Assembly: GCA_050084985.1 (NCBI GenBank)
Contig: JBITNC010000001.1
Location: forward strand, 64,852,001 to 64,916,000
Length of the DNA stretch: 64,000 bases
Direction of reading: 5' to 3'
Source of the DNA: Nageia nagi
Taxonomy: Eukaryota > Pinophyta
Part shown: in pieces, positions 23,209 through 35,294 of the stretch
Layout of the letters: each line of letters begins with the position of its first letter
Numbering within the stretch: the first letter of the stretch is position 1
Notes under the pieces: model-generated
Told to the model about the DNA's origin: nothing
What the model saw: the letters and a program-made list of their open reading frames with translations, nothing else
Database searches by the model: none
Position numbers and translations under genes: made by a program

Positions 23209-23445
23209 TTAGAAGAAAGGGGAAAATTCATTAAGGATGGGAAAAAGAAAAATGCTTCCAATAACAATAGTAATACTGATTCTAAAAAGAACAAAGGAAA
23301 GGGGAAAAAGAAAACTATGTCTACTACACAAAAAGAGAAGTCTAAAGATGTATGTACACATTTTCAAAAAGAAGGTCATTTAGAGGCTAAATGTTGGAAA
23401 TTGCATCCTGAATTACACCCTAAACCTAAAGGTCAAAAGAAATAA
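23205..23445 (+). pseudogene. Gypsy-A gag C-terminus with zinc knuckle
   Basis: A Lys/Asn-rich basic stretch (KFIKDGKKKN, NKGKGKKK) is followed by VCTHFQKEGHLEAKCWKLH, a CCHC knuckle in which the second Cys is replaced by Phe. This binds the genomic RNA in an intact element. The N-terminal capsid part is missing. Confidence 0.83.
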
Positions 23446-23496
23446 ACAAATACTATTACTAAGGAAATTAAATATGGTTCAGATGTATATGATAAA

Positions 23497-24875
23497 ATGG
23501 CATGTATGGTTTTGCATAATACACCTATGGAAGATAAGGAAAAGAAGAAAATTGAACTTTTTCACATCAAGGTGCAAGCTAAGAAGACTAGGATTGATAG
23601 ATTGTTTGATTCTGGATCTCAAGCTAACTTAATTGCAAAAAAGTATGTCAAATCACTTGCACTCACAACTCAACCTCATCCAAACCCATATCCATTGGGA
23701 TGGGTTAATAAAAATTCAAAGTTAAAGGTAACACAACAATGCAAGTTGCAATTTGGGATTAATAGGGAGTACATTGATAAAGTTGTACTTGATGTTGTTC
23801 CTTTGGATATTTATGGGATTGTGCTTGGTAGTCCTTATCTATGGGAAAGATATGCTTTATTTTATAGAAAGGAAAACAAATATAGATTCATTAAATATGG
23901 AATTGAATACATGGTTAGTGCTCATCAAAATAAGAAAAAGGATATTTCTTTGATTACTGCAGGACAAGCAAAAAGTCTAATCAATACAGGACAAATGTTT
24001 ATACTTGCAATGGTGAAATCTCAAGATGAAGTAGAAATCATAAAGGCACTTAAGGATTGTGAACCACAATACAAACAAGAAGTAAAAGAGGTAATTTCTG
24101 AATTTGAAGATTTATTTCAAGTACCTAAAGAACTTCCACCAAAAAGAGATATACAATATGAGATTCAATTACATTCTGATGTTGCACTTCCTAATATTGG
24201 CTTATATAGAAATTCTATTTTGGAAACTGAAGAAATTAAGAAACAAGTCAAGGAATTGTTAGATCAAGAAGTCATTAGACCTAGCACATCACCATGTGGA
24301 TCTCCTATTGTTATAATTCTAAAGAAAGATGGAACTTGGCATATGTGTGTTGATTACATGGCACTAAATAAGATCACGGTTAAAAATTGATATCCTTTGC
24401 CATGTATTGATGATTTAATGGATCAATTACAAAAGCTAGGCTTTTCATAAAATTGGATCTAACAAGTGGTTATCATCAAGTACGAGTTAAAGAAGAGGAT
24501 GTGTGGAAAACTACTTTTAAAACTAGGCAAGGATTGTTTGAATGGTTGGTTTTACCATTTGGATTATGCAATGCTCCTGCTACTTTCATGCATGTAATGA
24601 ATGAGGTTTTAAGGCATTTCATTGATGATTTTGTTATTGTGTATCTTGATGATATTCTCATTTACAGTGATAATTGGAAAGATCATGTGGTACATATTCA
24701 TAAAATGTTTGAAGTTTTAAGGGAAGCAAAACTCTATTTGAATATGTCTAAGTGTGAGTTTGTCAAGAAAAGTTTAACCTATCTTGGCCACATTGTAGGT
24801 GAAGGTCAATTAAGGATAAATCTTGCAAAAATTGAGGCTGTGTTGAAATGGCCTACTCCCACTAATGTGACATAG
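23497..24875 (+). pseudogene. Gypsy-A protease and reverse transcriptase
   Basis: Protease: RLFDSGSQANLI with DSG (about residues 40-50 of the frame) and YGIVLGSPYLWE. RT: EVIRPSTSPCGSPIV, KKDGTWHMCVDY, then after a TGA at 24388 (Arg codon expected, VKNxYPLP) and a one-base loss at about 24437, LTSGYHQVRVKEED, LPFGLCNAPATFM, VIVYLDDILIYSD (catalytic YLDD) and LTYLGHIVG. The frame stops at a TAG at 24873. Motifs complete, enzyme core readable, reading frame broken three times. Confidence 0.94.
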
Positions 24876-25874
24876 ACTAGGAGTTTTCTTGGGGTAGTAC
24901 AGTATTTACGCAAGTTTATTGCTAACTTTTCTTACATGGCTTCTCCACTTCATGAAATTACAGGAAAGAGTCATGAATTTCAGTGGGGAGGGAAAGAACA
25001 ACATGCTTTTGAATTGCTTAAAAATAAAATTAGTAATGCTCCAATACTTGCTTTGCCTAATCTTCAAAAAACTTTTGAAATTGAAACTGATGCAAGTGAC
25101 TATGCTATGGGTGCAGTTTTATTGCAGGAAAAACATCTGATTTGCTATCACTCAGAAATGTTTACTAGTGCAGTAAGAAACTATCCCACATATGACAAAG
25201 AGTTGTATGCATTAGTTCAAAGTGTTAAGAAATGGAAGCACTATTTGGTAGGTAAAGAGACAATAATTCATATAGACCATCAACCCTTGCAATATCTTCA
25301 ATCACAATCTAAGTTACAACAATCTAGGCACTTTCGTTGGATGGGATTTTTGCAACAATTTCATTTGGTGATTAAGTACAAGAAGGGTACTCAAAATAAA
25401 ATTGCTGATATGTTTTATAGGCCTCCAATAGTTACCAGTGTTGTGATTCTGCAAAATAGTTCTTTAATGCATGATGGGTATAAAGAACAATATGTGGTTG
25501 ATCCTGATTTTCAAAATGTCTATCATAGATTGAGTCTTGGTAATGAGGTTGAAAATCATGACTTTCATTTGCATGATGGATTACTTTTTCATTTGGGCAA
25601 ACTTTGTATTCCTAATGGTGAGAGGAATGATTTGATTAGGGAAGCTCATACTTCTTGTATTTCAGGGCACTTTGGTGTTGGGAAAACTCTTGCTAATCTA
25701 CAAAGGTATTCTTATTTGCCTAAAATGCAAGAAAATGTATCTAGATATATCAGAGGTTGTATGTTATGCAGTGTAAGCAAACCCAATAATAGGAAATTTG
25801 GTCCCATTGTCCATTCCTACACGACCATGGGAGAGTATTTCTATGGATTTTATTGGAGGTTTACCTATGTCTAA
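24876..25874 (+). pseudogene. Gypsy-A RNase H and integrase zinc region
   Basis: After the TAG the frame continues SFLGVVQYLRKFI, then FEIETDASDYAMGAVL (RNase H first Asp), YDKELYALVQSVKKWKHYL, IHIDHQPLQYL, and KKGTQNKIADMF. The integrase HHCC zinc finger follows: REAHTSCISGHFGVGKTLA and [11 protein letters not shown]. The frame is lost at about 25850. Confidence 0.92.
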
Positions 25875-26935
25875 AAAAGGTCATGATTATTTATATGTGG
25901 TTGTGGATAGATTCAGTAAGATGTGTATTCTAATCCCATGTAAAAAGACCGTGACAGGTTAAGAGGTAGCTAATCTTTTCTTTACTTATGTGTGGGTACA
26001 TTTTGGTCTTCCTACTTCTATCATTTTTGATAGGGATTCCAGGTTTCTTGAAAAATTTTGGACTTCTTTGTGGGAAAGGATGGACACTAAGCTAAAGAGG
26101 AGTACAACATTTCATCCATAGATAGATGGTCAAACAGAGTTGGTAAATAGGATAGTGGTACACCTATTATGGAGTTATTATGGTAAGCATCCTAAGACTT
26201 AGGATGAGCATTTGAACTATATACAACATGCATATAATCGGGCTTTACATTCTTCTACTAACAAAACACCTTTTGAGACTTATTTTGGTTATTTTCCAAA
26301 ATCACCTTTCGATATGGCTTTTGCTTCAACAAGTGATGGAGATATAGTTCTTCATAATGAGGAGGAGCGGGAAAAGAATTTTATTGAGAGGATCAGATTG
26401 ATTCATCAGAAGGTAAAAGAACAGTTGGAGAAGAGTCAGGCCAAGTATAAGGAGAGGCATGATAATCATTGGGTGGATCATAAATTTTAGGTTGGGGATC
26501 AAGTATGGCTTCATCTTAGTAAGGAGAGACAGCATGGTAAGGGAAAGAAGTTGAAACCAATAAGGTATGGTCCATTTACCATTATTGGTCAAGTTGGAGA
26601 TAATGCATTTTAGTTGGACTTACCACCCTATATGTAAATGTATTCTGTTATTAATGTTGAGAACTTGAAGTTGTATGAACCAACCTTAGTTGCAGAAGAT
26701 ATAGATGTTATGTTACTGTCAATTGAGGATTTAGCCCCTGAGCACATGAATGTGTTGGTTAAGGATGCAGTATTGGAAAAGAAGCAATGATCATCTCGTA
26801 GTGGCATACATGAGGTGTGGTGTATTGGAGTGAAGGGCCAACATCCAAACAAGGCCAAATGGTATGCAGTTAATCAGGTGAGGGAGCTCTACCCTCACCT
26901 CATTTCATCATCCTAAATGCTTTTGGGGATAAAAG
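25845..26935 (+). pseudogene. Gypsy-A integrase core and C-terminus
   Basis: Core: [14 protein letters not shown] (Asp), IIFDRDSRFLEKFW (Asp), IDGQTELVNR (Glu), then HLNYIQHAYNRALHSST and NKTPFETYFGY. Stops interrupt at HPxIDGQ (CAG expected), PKTxDEH (TGG expected) and DHKFxVGDQVWL (CAG expected), all explicable by C-to-T or G-to-A changes. C-terminal GPFTIIGQVGDN and INVENLKLYEP are followed by a chromodomain-like tail GQHPNKAKWYAVNQVRELYP. Confidence 0.92.
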
Positions 26936-26944
26936 CTCTCTCTT

Positions 26945-26956
26945 AGTGGGGAGGAA
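26945..26956 (+). other. Gypsy-A polypurine tract
   Basis: AGTGGGGAGGAA immediately before the LTR start TGATCC. Confidence 0.85.
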
Positions 26957-27122
26957 TGATCCAAAATTTAGATCTATTTAACATTTAGTAATCTCTATTT
27001 TAGTGTGTTCATTGTAATCATCTTATATTCAACTTTCCAATGCTTCTTTTGGATCATGAATTCGAGTCTGTATGTGGAAGATATGATATTAATTCCATTT
27101 TGTGTATTTTGAGAAAAATCAA

Positions 27123-27173
<51 letters not shown>

Positions 27174-28183
27174 TATATATATATGTTCAAATGTTTTTGG
27201 TGACCAACATAGAGAGGACCCGCCTGACATCATGGAGGCCATGTAGGAAGAGGAGGCAGGTCAAGGCCTATGTGGAGGAGTCTGCCATGATGGAGTTTGA
27301 CCGCAAGGTCAAGGCTTGCATTGAGGGAGGACGCGATGGGTGAATGCGAGACCGCCAACCTTAGCCACCCATGTTTCCAACTCAACCACCTACGTTTCCA
27401 GCCAACCATGTTTGACTACCAGCCAACTACATCTGATTGCCAGCTAGACCACCCATGCCACCACCTAACTGCCAGCTAAGCCACCAGTCAACAGGAGGTT
27501 GATTACCTCTAAGCCTGCCATGTGTTGTCACCATAGTGCACCCACCTAATTTTAAGTTTTTTTAATGTATTTTGGTATTTTCAAATGTTTATGGTGATTT
27601 TTGATTTACTTAAGGTCCTATTATTAGGCTAAGTTAATTTTGTCAACCTAAAATAGTCTAGAGAGTGTATTATTTCATTTTCAAAGTTCATTTTGGGGAG
27701 ATTTTTACAACAATTTGAGCCCAAATTTGATAGGAAGATCAAGGAGGTTAATGGGTATCTAAAAATAGGTTTTGTATGTAATTTTCTAGTTGTAATACTC
27801 TCCAGTTTTAGCCCCCAAAATTGTATAAAAGGGGAGCAAATTGGATGTGAAAAAAGGAGGATTTCAGGAAAGTTATTTTCAATTCTTGTTGTGATTTTCA
27901 GAGCTGAGTGTGTTGTGAATGTGAGAGGAGGTTTTGAAGGACCATGGAGGCCTTGTAAAGTGATTCCACCCATTGATAGTAGAGAGCTTTTTAGCTGGAT
28001 GTAGCCCACACTAGGTGAACCAGGATAATTTTGCTTGTCTCTTTCTATGGTGAATGCTTTTCTCTTCTCTGTGTTTACAATTTTTTTTTCTAATTTTCCT
28101 TTACAAGCACTTAATTGTTTTAAGTGTGAACTGATCCTAAGAAAAGGTTAAATTGAAATTTTAATCTTATAGTTTATGGATCA
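26957..28183 (+). repeat. Gypsy-A 3' LTR, 1227 bp
   Basis: Starts TGATCCAAAATTT and ends TTATGGATCA, with matching terminal hexamers TGATCC / GGATCA. It contains an AT microsatellite (27121-27184) and a less AT-rich tract (27195-27500) with repeated phrases such as agccaaccatgtttgactac and ccaactacatctgattgcc. An ORF-like stretch at 27693-28004 lies in the 3' half and matches nothing known. Confidence 0.82.
27121..27184. repeat. AT microsatellite within the Gypsy-A LTR
   Basis: (AT)n with two TAATA interruptions. Confidence 0.95.
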
Positions 28184-28239
28184 ATCCCTCACCCATATAT
28201 ATATTTTTTATCACTAATGTTGTCTAAAAAATCTTTTCA

Positions 28240-28640
28240 CTACTTTAAAAAACCTCTCTATAAAAAACATGTTTCTAGCACTCATAACACCTACCATGTC
28301 AATATCATCTACTAGGTGGATCAATAGGTGCACTTGTATGCCCATAAAAATAGCTAGCAATTACTTTTCTAATTTAGAGATAATTTAAATCTATTGTAGC
28401 CACATGTATCTCCTTTGAAGATAACCACATGTTCATAAAAATAATATTCATCAAAATATTACATGTCAAAATGCATGCTATATTGTATTTCATAGAGTGA
28501 TACCATAACATGAAATATCTTAGAAATAATGATAATTGATCAATTGCATGTCTAAGATCAAGAGGCAGAATCCCACATGCATAAATTGCAATTGGAAAAA
28601 TATGCTATAGAAAGTTATTTTTGTAAATGATATTAATATT
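28240..28640 (-). pseudogene. CACTA transposase, probable DUF4218-like part
   Basis: The minus strand shows RHAIDQLSLFLRYF, then CILTCNILMNI. This resembles the (A)-I-x-(E/Q)-L-S-x-F-F-R segment of the domain that follows TNP2 in plant CACTA transposases. Frame changes are frequent, and the match is short. Position (3' of TNP2, same strand) supports it. Confidence 0.45.
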
Positions 28641-29149
28641 TTAATTTTAATATAAAATATAAAAAAATAATATTGAGATCAATACATTCATGAAGTTATG
28701 GTAATCATGAGTCTTCAATCCTAGATTTTACAATTAACACTGAATGCACTTCTTAGAGATGATCCATAATTTATTGGTGTTTTGATGTCTTGAATAATTT
28801 TATGTAATTTTTTCACTTCATCTTTTTTCATAAGCCATATGTTTGTAGGCACTTTTCTTTCATCTTGATAGTAAGTTATCCATAAAGATATCATTTTCTA
28901 GATGTCTTTTAAGTCATTTATCATGACATTAGTATCTAATTATTTGCTTATTGTATATTGATATAAAGATGTAACATTCTTTACAATGTGCATAGGATCC
29001 ATTAAATATGTCACTAATGACTCCAAATATTCTAGTGTATAAAATATTGATAATCTATTCATGCCTAAACACATGTAACCAATTCATCATTTAATTGGTA
29101 AACTTATGAATTTGAAATTTTACAAACCTACATATTTTCAAATTAATAA

Positions 29150-30640
29150 ACATATTACATATATATTATACTATATAATATTTCACCTATGGGTAAATCA
29201 TTTTCACTAAGAATAATCTCATTCTCTAACCCTAAAGTAGTACCTTTGTCATATGCTTTTTTCCTAACTTTTTTCACACTTTGATGGTACTTTATGAAGC
29301 AATTCATAGGAGTTTCATAAATAGGAATGAAGGTTTTATCTCCTCAAAAAGTATGATCCATTGGAAAATATTTCCTATGGCTAATATATTCCATCTTATG
29401 CAACTGATTTGAAATTTTCAATGGAATATTTTTTGCACATCGTAGAAAAACATGATAGCCTTTTATACAAAGAATTGTGATAAGTTTTATTAGAGAATGC
29501 ATATAATTTATGTGGTTATAAAAAATTAAATATGCACATGTAAAAACTTCTATATATATATGCATATACCTACATAAATAAAAAGCCCTAGATATCATGT
29601 ATAGGCCAACATAGTATGTCATAACATTTGAATGACCTCTGATTGATAGGTCTATTTATATCATACATTTGAATTCCTTACCACAAGAGCATCAAATCAT
29701 CAATTACTAGTTTAAGGTAGAAATCCATGTGTTTAACTTATTTCTTTTCAGGGATTATAATAGCCAACATCAAATGCTTTTTTCTTATATACATCCATGA
29801 AGGTATGCTATAATTGATTACAGCAATAGGTCAACATGAATAATTGGATGTTTGGTTTGAAAATGGATTGACACCATCAATTGTTAAACCAAATTTGACA
29901 CTCTTAGGTTCATATTTAAAGTTTTTGGGCCACTTTTTTTCTATATGTTTCATTACTTTACTATCTACAGCTATACGCAACACACCTTCTTCACTTCTAT
30001 TTCTTGCATGGCAATCCATGGTATCTTTTTTAGATTTTTTTTTAATTTTTCATGGTATCTTTTTTCTTTGCACTTTGGACATTCAATATTTGTATCATAT
30101 TCTTATCCTCTATATGATATGCAATCATTAATACAAGCATGGTATGAATTATACTCCACACCTACATCCTTCAAAATATCATGTGCCTTTTTGCATGAAT
30201 GTGGGATGACATTATCACTTGGTAACAATTTTTCTTTTAGTAACCTATAATACCAATGAAAAATAATTTATGTATTTAATTTTATAGAAATTAAAATATC
30301 AAAAAATAAAATAAAATTCATATCTTAGAAGAGCAGTGAAACTTTATTCTAACCATCCAAATTTGGCTTTTATGTTCATTAGAAGTAGGATCATCAATAA
30401 TAATGTTCTACTTGTTCCTTCATATAATTTAGTTTTGGAAGAACTATACATGATATCCCTTTCTAAAGTATCATCTCTTTCATCATCATCATCATAAACA
30501 TGGAGGGAATCAAGTAAACCATCAATTCTATTTTCTCCATGATCATTATTATCATCGTCATCATGACCAATATTATCCTCTTTTAATTCATCATCATTAG
30601 GGCTTCAATCCCACATAGGTATTTAAATAGGATCTATTGG
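29150..30640 (-). pseudogene. CACTA transposase TNP2 (Transposase_21) fossil
   Basis: In order on the minus strand: LYEGTSRTLLLMILLLMN (about 30370-30430), an intron of about 80 bp (acceptor TTATAG^GTTACT near 30246), KLLPSDNVIPHSCKKAHDIL, YHACINDCISYRG, ECPKCKEKRYHEK (Cys pair), RIAVDSKVMKHIEKKWPKNF, VKFGLTIDGVNPFSNQTSNY (the TNP2 D-G-x-N-P-F hallmark), and after a less clear stretch LHKMEYISHRKYFPMDH. The order and spacing match TNP2 of En/Spm elements, the DDE-type enzyme that cuts the element. An acidic stretch (HDDDDNNDHGEN, about 30530-30580) precedes it. Several stops show it is inactive. Confidence 0.9.
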
Positions 30641-30869
30641 ATTTGGTATAAACATAAACTATGCATATTATTAAAGGTTCCATGCTCTTTGTACTATCTT
30701 CTTATCTCTCCTACTTACATTATTTCGATGCAATGTTAGTGTAACATTTATAATTTTTGAGTGCTCATGATGAATATTTATTGTGATTTGATTACATGCC
30801 TATTAAATTAGTTGTTACAAACCATTAATTTAAAATAAAAAAATAAGTGTAACAAGTGCAAAGTAATTT

Positions 30870-30995
30870 GATACATCCATTAATACACATGGTCCATACA
30901 TATAATTTAATACATCAATACATACAAGTTAATACATTCATACATACACATGATCCATACATACAAATTGATACATCTATTCATACACATCAACA
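30870..30995. repeat. TACA-rich degenerate minisatellite
   Basis: Variants of atacatacacatgatccatac recur four to five times. 30640-30860 shows possible transposase 5' coding pieces but nothing firm. Confidence 0.65.
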
Positions 30996-31009
30996 ATATA
31001 TTAATTTTT

Positions 31010-31686
31010 ATTTTTTATTTTTCAAATTTGGTTTTGGATGAATTATTACATTGTGATCACCTCTTAACTCCAAAATTCATGGCTTACATCTTGGAATAAG
31101 TCTCCTATAACTATAGTGAACTAATAGCTCATCACCAATATTAAGAGTTTTAATAAGAACAATAACTATATAAATACTCATTTCTCCACCCATGAAGTCT
31201 TCTTTATCATTAGTACATTAGTGAAATTCATAATTTGGTTTCCATTCTTTGTCTACACAACTATTTATGTATCCTGTTATGTTTTCTTATTTTTTTGGTT
31301 GAACATCAATGTATACATGTTCTAAATACTTCATATATGTAATCTTGAAAGCATTTGCATATATTCCATATATGGACATACTGTTCATATATGACACTAA
31401 TTGTTTTCAAAGCATTATTTTGTAAATTGGCCCATAAAATGGTACCAATGGGTCTATTTCAAAACTTGGAGTAACAACCATATTAATATGTATAAACAAA
31501 CTGTATCCAGAGCACTTTTTATATGGTTTGATCATGTATCAATTATCATCATAAGGAAACATCTCATAAGCCTTTGGAAAAGTTATTTCAACTAGCCATG
31601 TACCGTATGCCCCATGATAATATGTATATGGATATTTAAGTTATAGCTTTTATGACATGTGCATCAAACCCAAATCCTGAATATCC
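31010..31686 (-). pseudogene. SET-domain-like gene, 3' part, inside the CACTA
   Basis: The minus strand gives YHGAYGTWLVEITFPKAYEM, FYGPIYK, MSIYGIYANAFKITYMKYL, HVYIDVQPKK, ITGYINSCVDKEW, KPNYEF and LNIGDELLVHYSYRRLIP. The series x-I-N-(H)-S-C...P-N-x-x-F followed by I-G-(E/D)-E-L-L-x-x-Y is the fold signature of SET domains (cofactor-binding N-H-S-C and the catalytic Tyr motif), with the His of NHSC absent. Stops occur at five or more places. Upstream it continues across the inserted LTR element to 34921-35041. The match is to motifs only, so other folds are possible. Confidence 0.55.
31682..31686. other. Target-site duplication of the small LTR element, left copy (TATCC)
   Basis: TATCC at 31682-31686 and at 34916-34920. 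Removing the element joins LLEEED to IQDLG in the SET-like frame. Confidence 0.85.
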
Positions 31687-33092
31687 ACTGATATGTAAAC
31701 CCTACTTAAGTATTTAATTTGGATCTTCACACTTTTTTCATTTCAGTGCTTGTAGAAATAAAAATACACACCAAATAAAAAAACACAAAATGATGTACTC
31801 ATATAGTTACCTTGGTTTGATCGATATGGTCTACATCGAGCAAATAGAAATCCATTATTGTAGAGTCCATTTTACAATATCACTTGTATAATCCTTCTTG
31901 CATTACTCTTTTTTTGTCGAAGGCAAATCACATGATCATTATAGGCTCTCCACTAGATCCCTTTCTTGAAGGTGACTCTCTTTCCAATAAAAGTCTTTGA
32001 GCATAGTTCCATGTCTCTTATCTTGGGATGACATGCATATTTAGAACTAATCATTATATATTTTTTTCATCATGATGATTATGTTGACCACTTATTTTTT
32101 GGTGATTATGTTATCCACTTCTTTCTCCATGGTAATAATCTTCTCCATTTTCTTTTTCTTCTATGTAAGCTTGAAATGTACCTCCAATATTACTCTCATG
32201 GTTTTGTTATTTTCCATGGAGTTTATAATAAAATAGATTCTTCTACATTATTTTCAAACCTACACTAACTCCCTCTTGAGAGGAAAACCCACTAGAAGGA
32301 ATTCATTTTTTCCATGCTCCATGTTTCCTTTTATAACATTAAGGGATTACAAATTTGGAGTTTATGGTTACATGGTGATAAGATAATATTTGTTATTTTT
32401 CCTCCTTTACAATATGTTATCTCATCCTTACAATAATAATCTCCCTCATTTGTATTCACATAGCACTGTTTTGACCTCATATGGTTAAATTCTCCTATTT
32501 TTTTGGATTTTGCAAAACTATCAAAATGGCTTCTAATGCCATTTTTTCATGACCACAACTTCATGATCAAAATTCAAAATATCACAAAATTTCATATAGG
32601 TATTCTTGGATATATGTATCTTAATTGGTACAAATTTCAAACTTTAACTCCTTATTGGTAGCTCCCAGAATTATCATCAAGTTTGCCTCCAATGTAGATT
32701 TGCACTTGGTAGCTATCAAAATTGACTGTCATGAACACATAATGAGAATTTACCATTTTGTGAGCACCATAATGTTTAAGTATTTAATCCAAATTCTTTC
32801 AAATTTTAACCACATGTTCAACATAATATGAGGTACCAATGATTCAAAGTTAAATCTATGAATCAACCTAAGCTGTTCCTGGTGAGTCCTTCAATAGAGT
32901 CTTCCATGCATATTTTTCATTTTTTATATTTAACTCCAAATTTTGAAGTCATAACTTACAAACTATAGCTTTATTTAATCTTCATTTGAAGCATTGGAAT
33001 CATGGAAGAGAGCTCTTTAATATGGAAGAGAATAATAAACAAAATTATAAACTTGAAAAATCACCTTTTTTACAACTCCAAAATCCATTTCG
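31687..33092 (-). repeat. Small LTR element, 3' LTR
   Basis: Shares with the other copy aaaatgatgtac, ccactagatccctttct and ggagtttatggttacatggt. Its element-strand start reads CGAAATGG where the other copy has TGAAATGG. Confidence 0.85.
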
Positions 33093-33509
33093 GATCACTC
33101 ATCCTATTTTAGGGGCTTTTGATCCCACAAAAGCCTTGGGATCAAAACAAAAAGAAAAACCAATCCTTACATATATACATATCTACTTGGATTGGCTCAC
33201 ATAATCTAAATTTGCTTGGCATCTCAAATACATCACTTTGCATTCTCAATAAATCAATAAACAAAAGATTCTCCATTCCAACATAACTTCCTCAATCATC
33301 ACAACTACCAAGAAGATGTGCACTTCTTCCTAGCAGAATTCATGTCAAGATAAACATTGCATTGGAAATATTTTTTAATTGCTAATGAAAATTTTGTTGA
33401 TGACAAAAGTGAAATTTTACCTCAACCTTTCATGCTTCCAATCCATAACTCCACAAAAGCACCCCTTCTACTTTTTGAACAAACTCCATCAGTTCCTAAC
33501 AAAAGAATT

Positions 33510-33521
33510 GATTTGATACCA
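33510..33521 (-). other. Small LTR element, primer binding site variant
   Basis: TGGTATCAAATC on the minus strand: first eight bases match tRNA-iMet, the last four do not match fully. Confidence 0.6.
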
Positions 33522-34712
33522 ACTTGATTTGTAAACCCTACTTCAGAATTTAATTTGGATATTCACACTTTATTTATTTTAGTGCTTATGGAAATAAAAA
33601 TGCACACCAAACAAAAACACACAAAATGATGTACACACATTGTTACCTTGGTTCAATCGATGTGGTCTACATATAGTAAATAACAATCTATTATTGTAGT
33701 GTCTATTTTTATAATGTCTCTTATATGATCCTTCTTTCTTCACTCTTTTATTTGTTGAAGCCAAATCACATGATCACTATAGGCCCTCCACTAAATCCCT
33801 TTCTAGAAGATGACTCTCTTACCAATGAAAGTCTTTGAGCATAGTTCCACATCTCTTATTTCAGGATGACATATTTAGAACTACTCTTGTTTTTTTTTTA
33901 TCATGGCAATTATGTCATCCACTTCTTTCTCCATGGCAATAATCTTGTCCATATTCTTTTTCTTCTTCTATGCAAGCTTGAAATGCACCTCCAATATTAC
34001 TCTCATGGTTTTGTTATTTTCCATGGAGTTTACAATAAAATTGAGTATTTTAAATTATTTTCAAACCTACACTAACTCCCTCTTAGGAGGAAAACCTACT
34101 AAAAGGAATTCACTTTTGCCATACTCCATGTTCCCTTTTAGAACATTAAGGGATTACAAATTTGGAGTTTATGGTTACATGGTGATAAGATAATATTTGT
34201 TATTTTTCCTCTACAATATTGTCTCTCACCCTCACAAAAATAATCTCCCTCATTTGTATTCTCATAGCATTGTTTTTGTCTCATATGGTTCTATTCTCCT
34301 ATTTTGTTTAGATTTTGTAAAACTATCAAAATTGCTTTAGATACCATTTTTTCATGACACAACTTCATGATAATAATTTAAAATGTCACAAAATTTCATG
34401 CAAGTGTTCTTGGATATATTTAGCTTAACTATTCTAAATTGCACACTTTAACTTATTACTAGTATCTCCTAGCATCTTCATCAAGCTGGCCTCCAATGTA
34501 GATTTGCACTTGGCAATTGTCAAAATTGACCTAGTCATGAATGTAGAATGAGAATTTACTATTTTGTGAGTACCATAATGTTCAAGTATTTAATCCAAAT
34601 GAATTAAAATTTTAACCACATGTTCAATATAATACTACATACCAATAATTCAAATTTTAAGATATGAATCAACCTGAGCTACTCCTTGTGAGCCTGTCAA
34701 TATAGCCTTCCA

Positions 34713-34754
<42 letters not shown>

Positions 34755-34915
34755 ACTCCAAATTTTGAAAAGTCATAACTTACAAACTATAGATCCATTT
34801 TATTCACCATTTAAAGCATTGGAATCATGGAAGAGAGATATTTAATATGGAAGAGATTAATCAACAAAATTATAAAATTGAAAAATCACCTTTTTTACGA
34901 CTCAAATCCATTTCA
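33522..34915 (-). repeat. Small LTR element, 5' LTR
   Basis: Begins (element strand) TGAAATGGATTTGAG and ends ...AATCAAGT next to the primer site. It carries an AT microsatellite of about 32 bp (34719-34751) absent from the other copy. Confidence 0.85.
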
Positions 34916-34920
34916 TATCC

Positions 34921-35041
34921 TCCTCCTCTAGTAGATCAATTGGCTCTTAATGTGCACTAGTACATTCATCTATTGATAATTTATGAATTTGCTTTCGAAG
35001 TCTTGTTCCTTTATACATTATTTTAACTTCATTTGATGGAC
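34921..35041 (-). pseudogene. SET-like gene, exon part upstream of the inserted LTR element
   Basis: The minus strand reads GPSNEVKIMYKGTRLRKQIH, then KLSIDECTSAH and EPIDLLEEED after an acceptor-like TGTGTAG^G at 35041. One TAA interrupts at a Gln position. It joins the frame of 31010-31686 once the LTR element and one TATCC are removed. A small candidate exon, LNEPYLS and KYDDAYE, ends at a GAG^GTAATT donor at 35162. Confidence 0.5.
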
Positions 35042-35294
35042 CTACACATTATTTTGGTTTCATTTATTAGATCTACATATTGATTTTATTTAATATTATT
35101 TTATTTAATTTAATATATAAGACTTCAAAAATCAATTCAAATTTTGATCTTAATTAATTACCTCATAGGCATCATCATATTTTTATGACAAGTATGGCTC
35201 ATTCAATGAAGTTAAATATTGCAATTAATATCATGAAAGTGAGAATTTAAATGATGTTACATTTCTACATCATACTTAATAACATTTAGCTTAC

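Larger units (their letters stand above)
23195..28183 (+). mobile_element. Gypsy-A: Ty3/gypsy element, 5'-truncated, inside the CACTA
   Basis: Order gag zinc knuckle, PR, RT, RNase H, integrase, polypurine tract, 3' LTR (26957-28183), all on the plus strand; PR-RT-RH-INT order is Ty3/gypsy. There is no 5' LTR, primer site or capsid sequence; the left boundary, placed at about 23195, is uncertain by tens of bases. Flanking sequences on both sides belong to the CACTA transposase gene. Few stops and one or two frameshifts make this the best preserved pol of the window. Confidence 0.9.
31687..34915 (-). mobile_element. Small non-autonomous LTR retrotransposon (LTR 1.4 kb, internal 0.43 kb)
   Basis: Direct repeats 31687-33092 and 33522-34915 flank only about 430 bp that include a primer-site-like TGGTATCAAATC (33510-33521, minus strand) directly against the right LTR. 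Exact 5-bp target duplications TATCC frame the whole. No gag or pol. LTR size with a tiny interior places it between TRIM and LARD classes. It interrupts an exon of the SET-like gene and so is younger than that gene's capture. Confidence 0.88.

Noticed and set aside
27693-28009. Frames of 103 and 126 codons on opposite strands as genes
   Set aside because: They lie inside the Gypsy-A LTR and overlap each other; no known domain.
33866-34193. Hydrophobic frames of 69 and 96 codons
   Set aside because: Located inside an LTR that has no coding function; the sister LTR has the frames disrupted.
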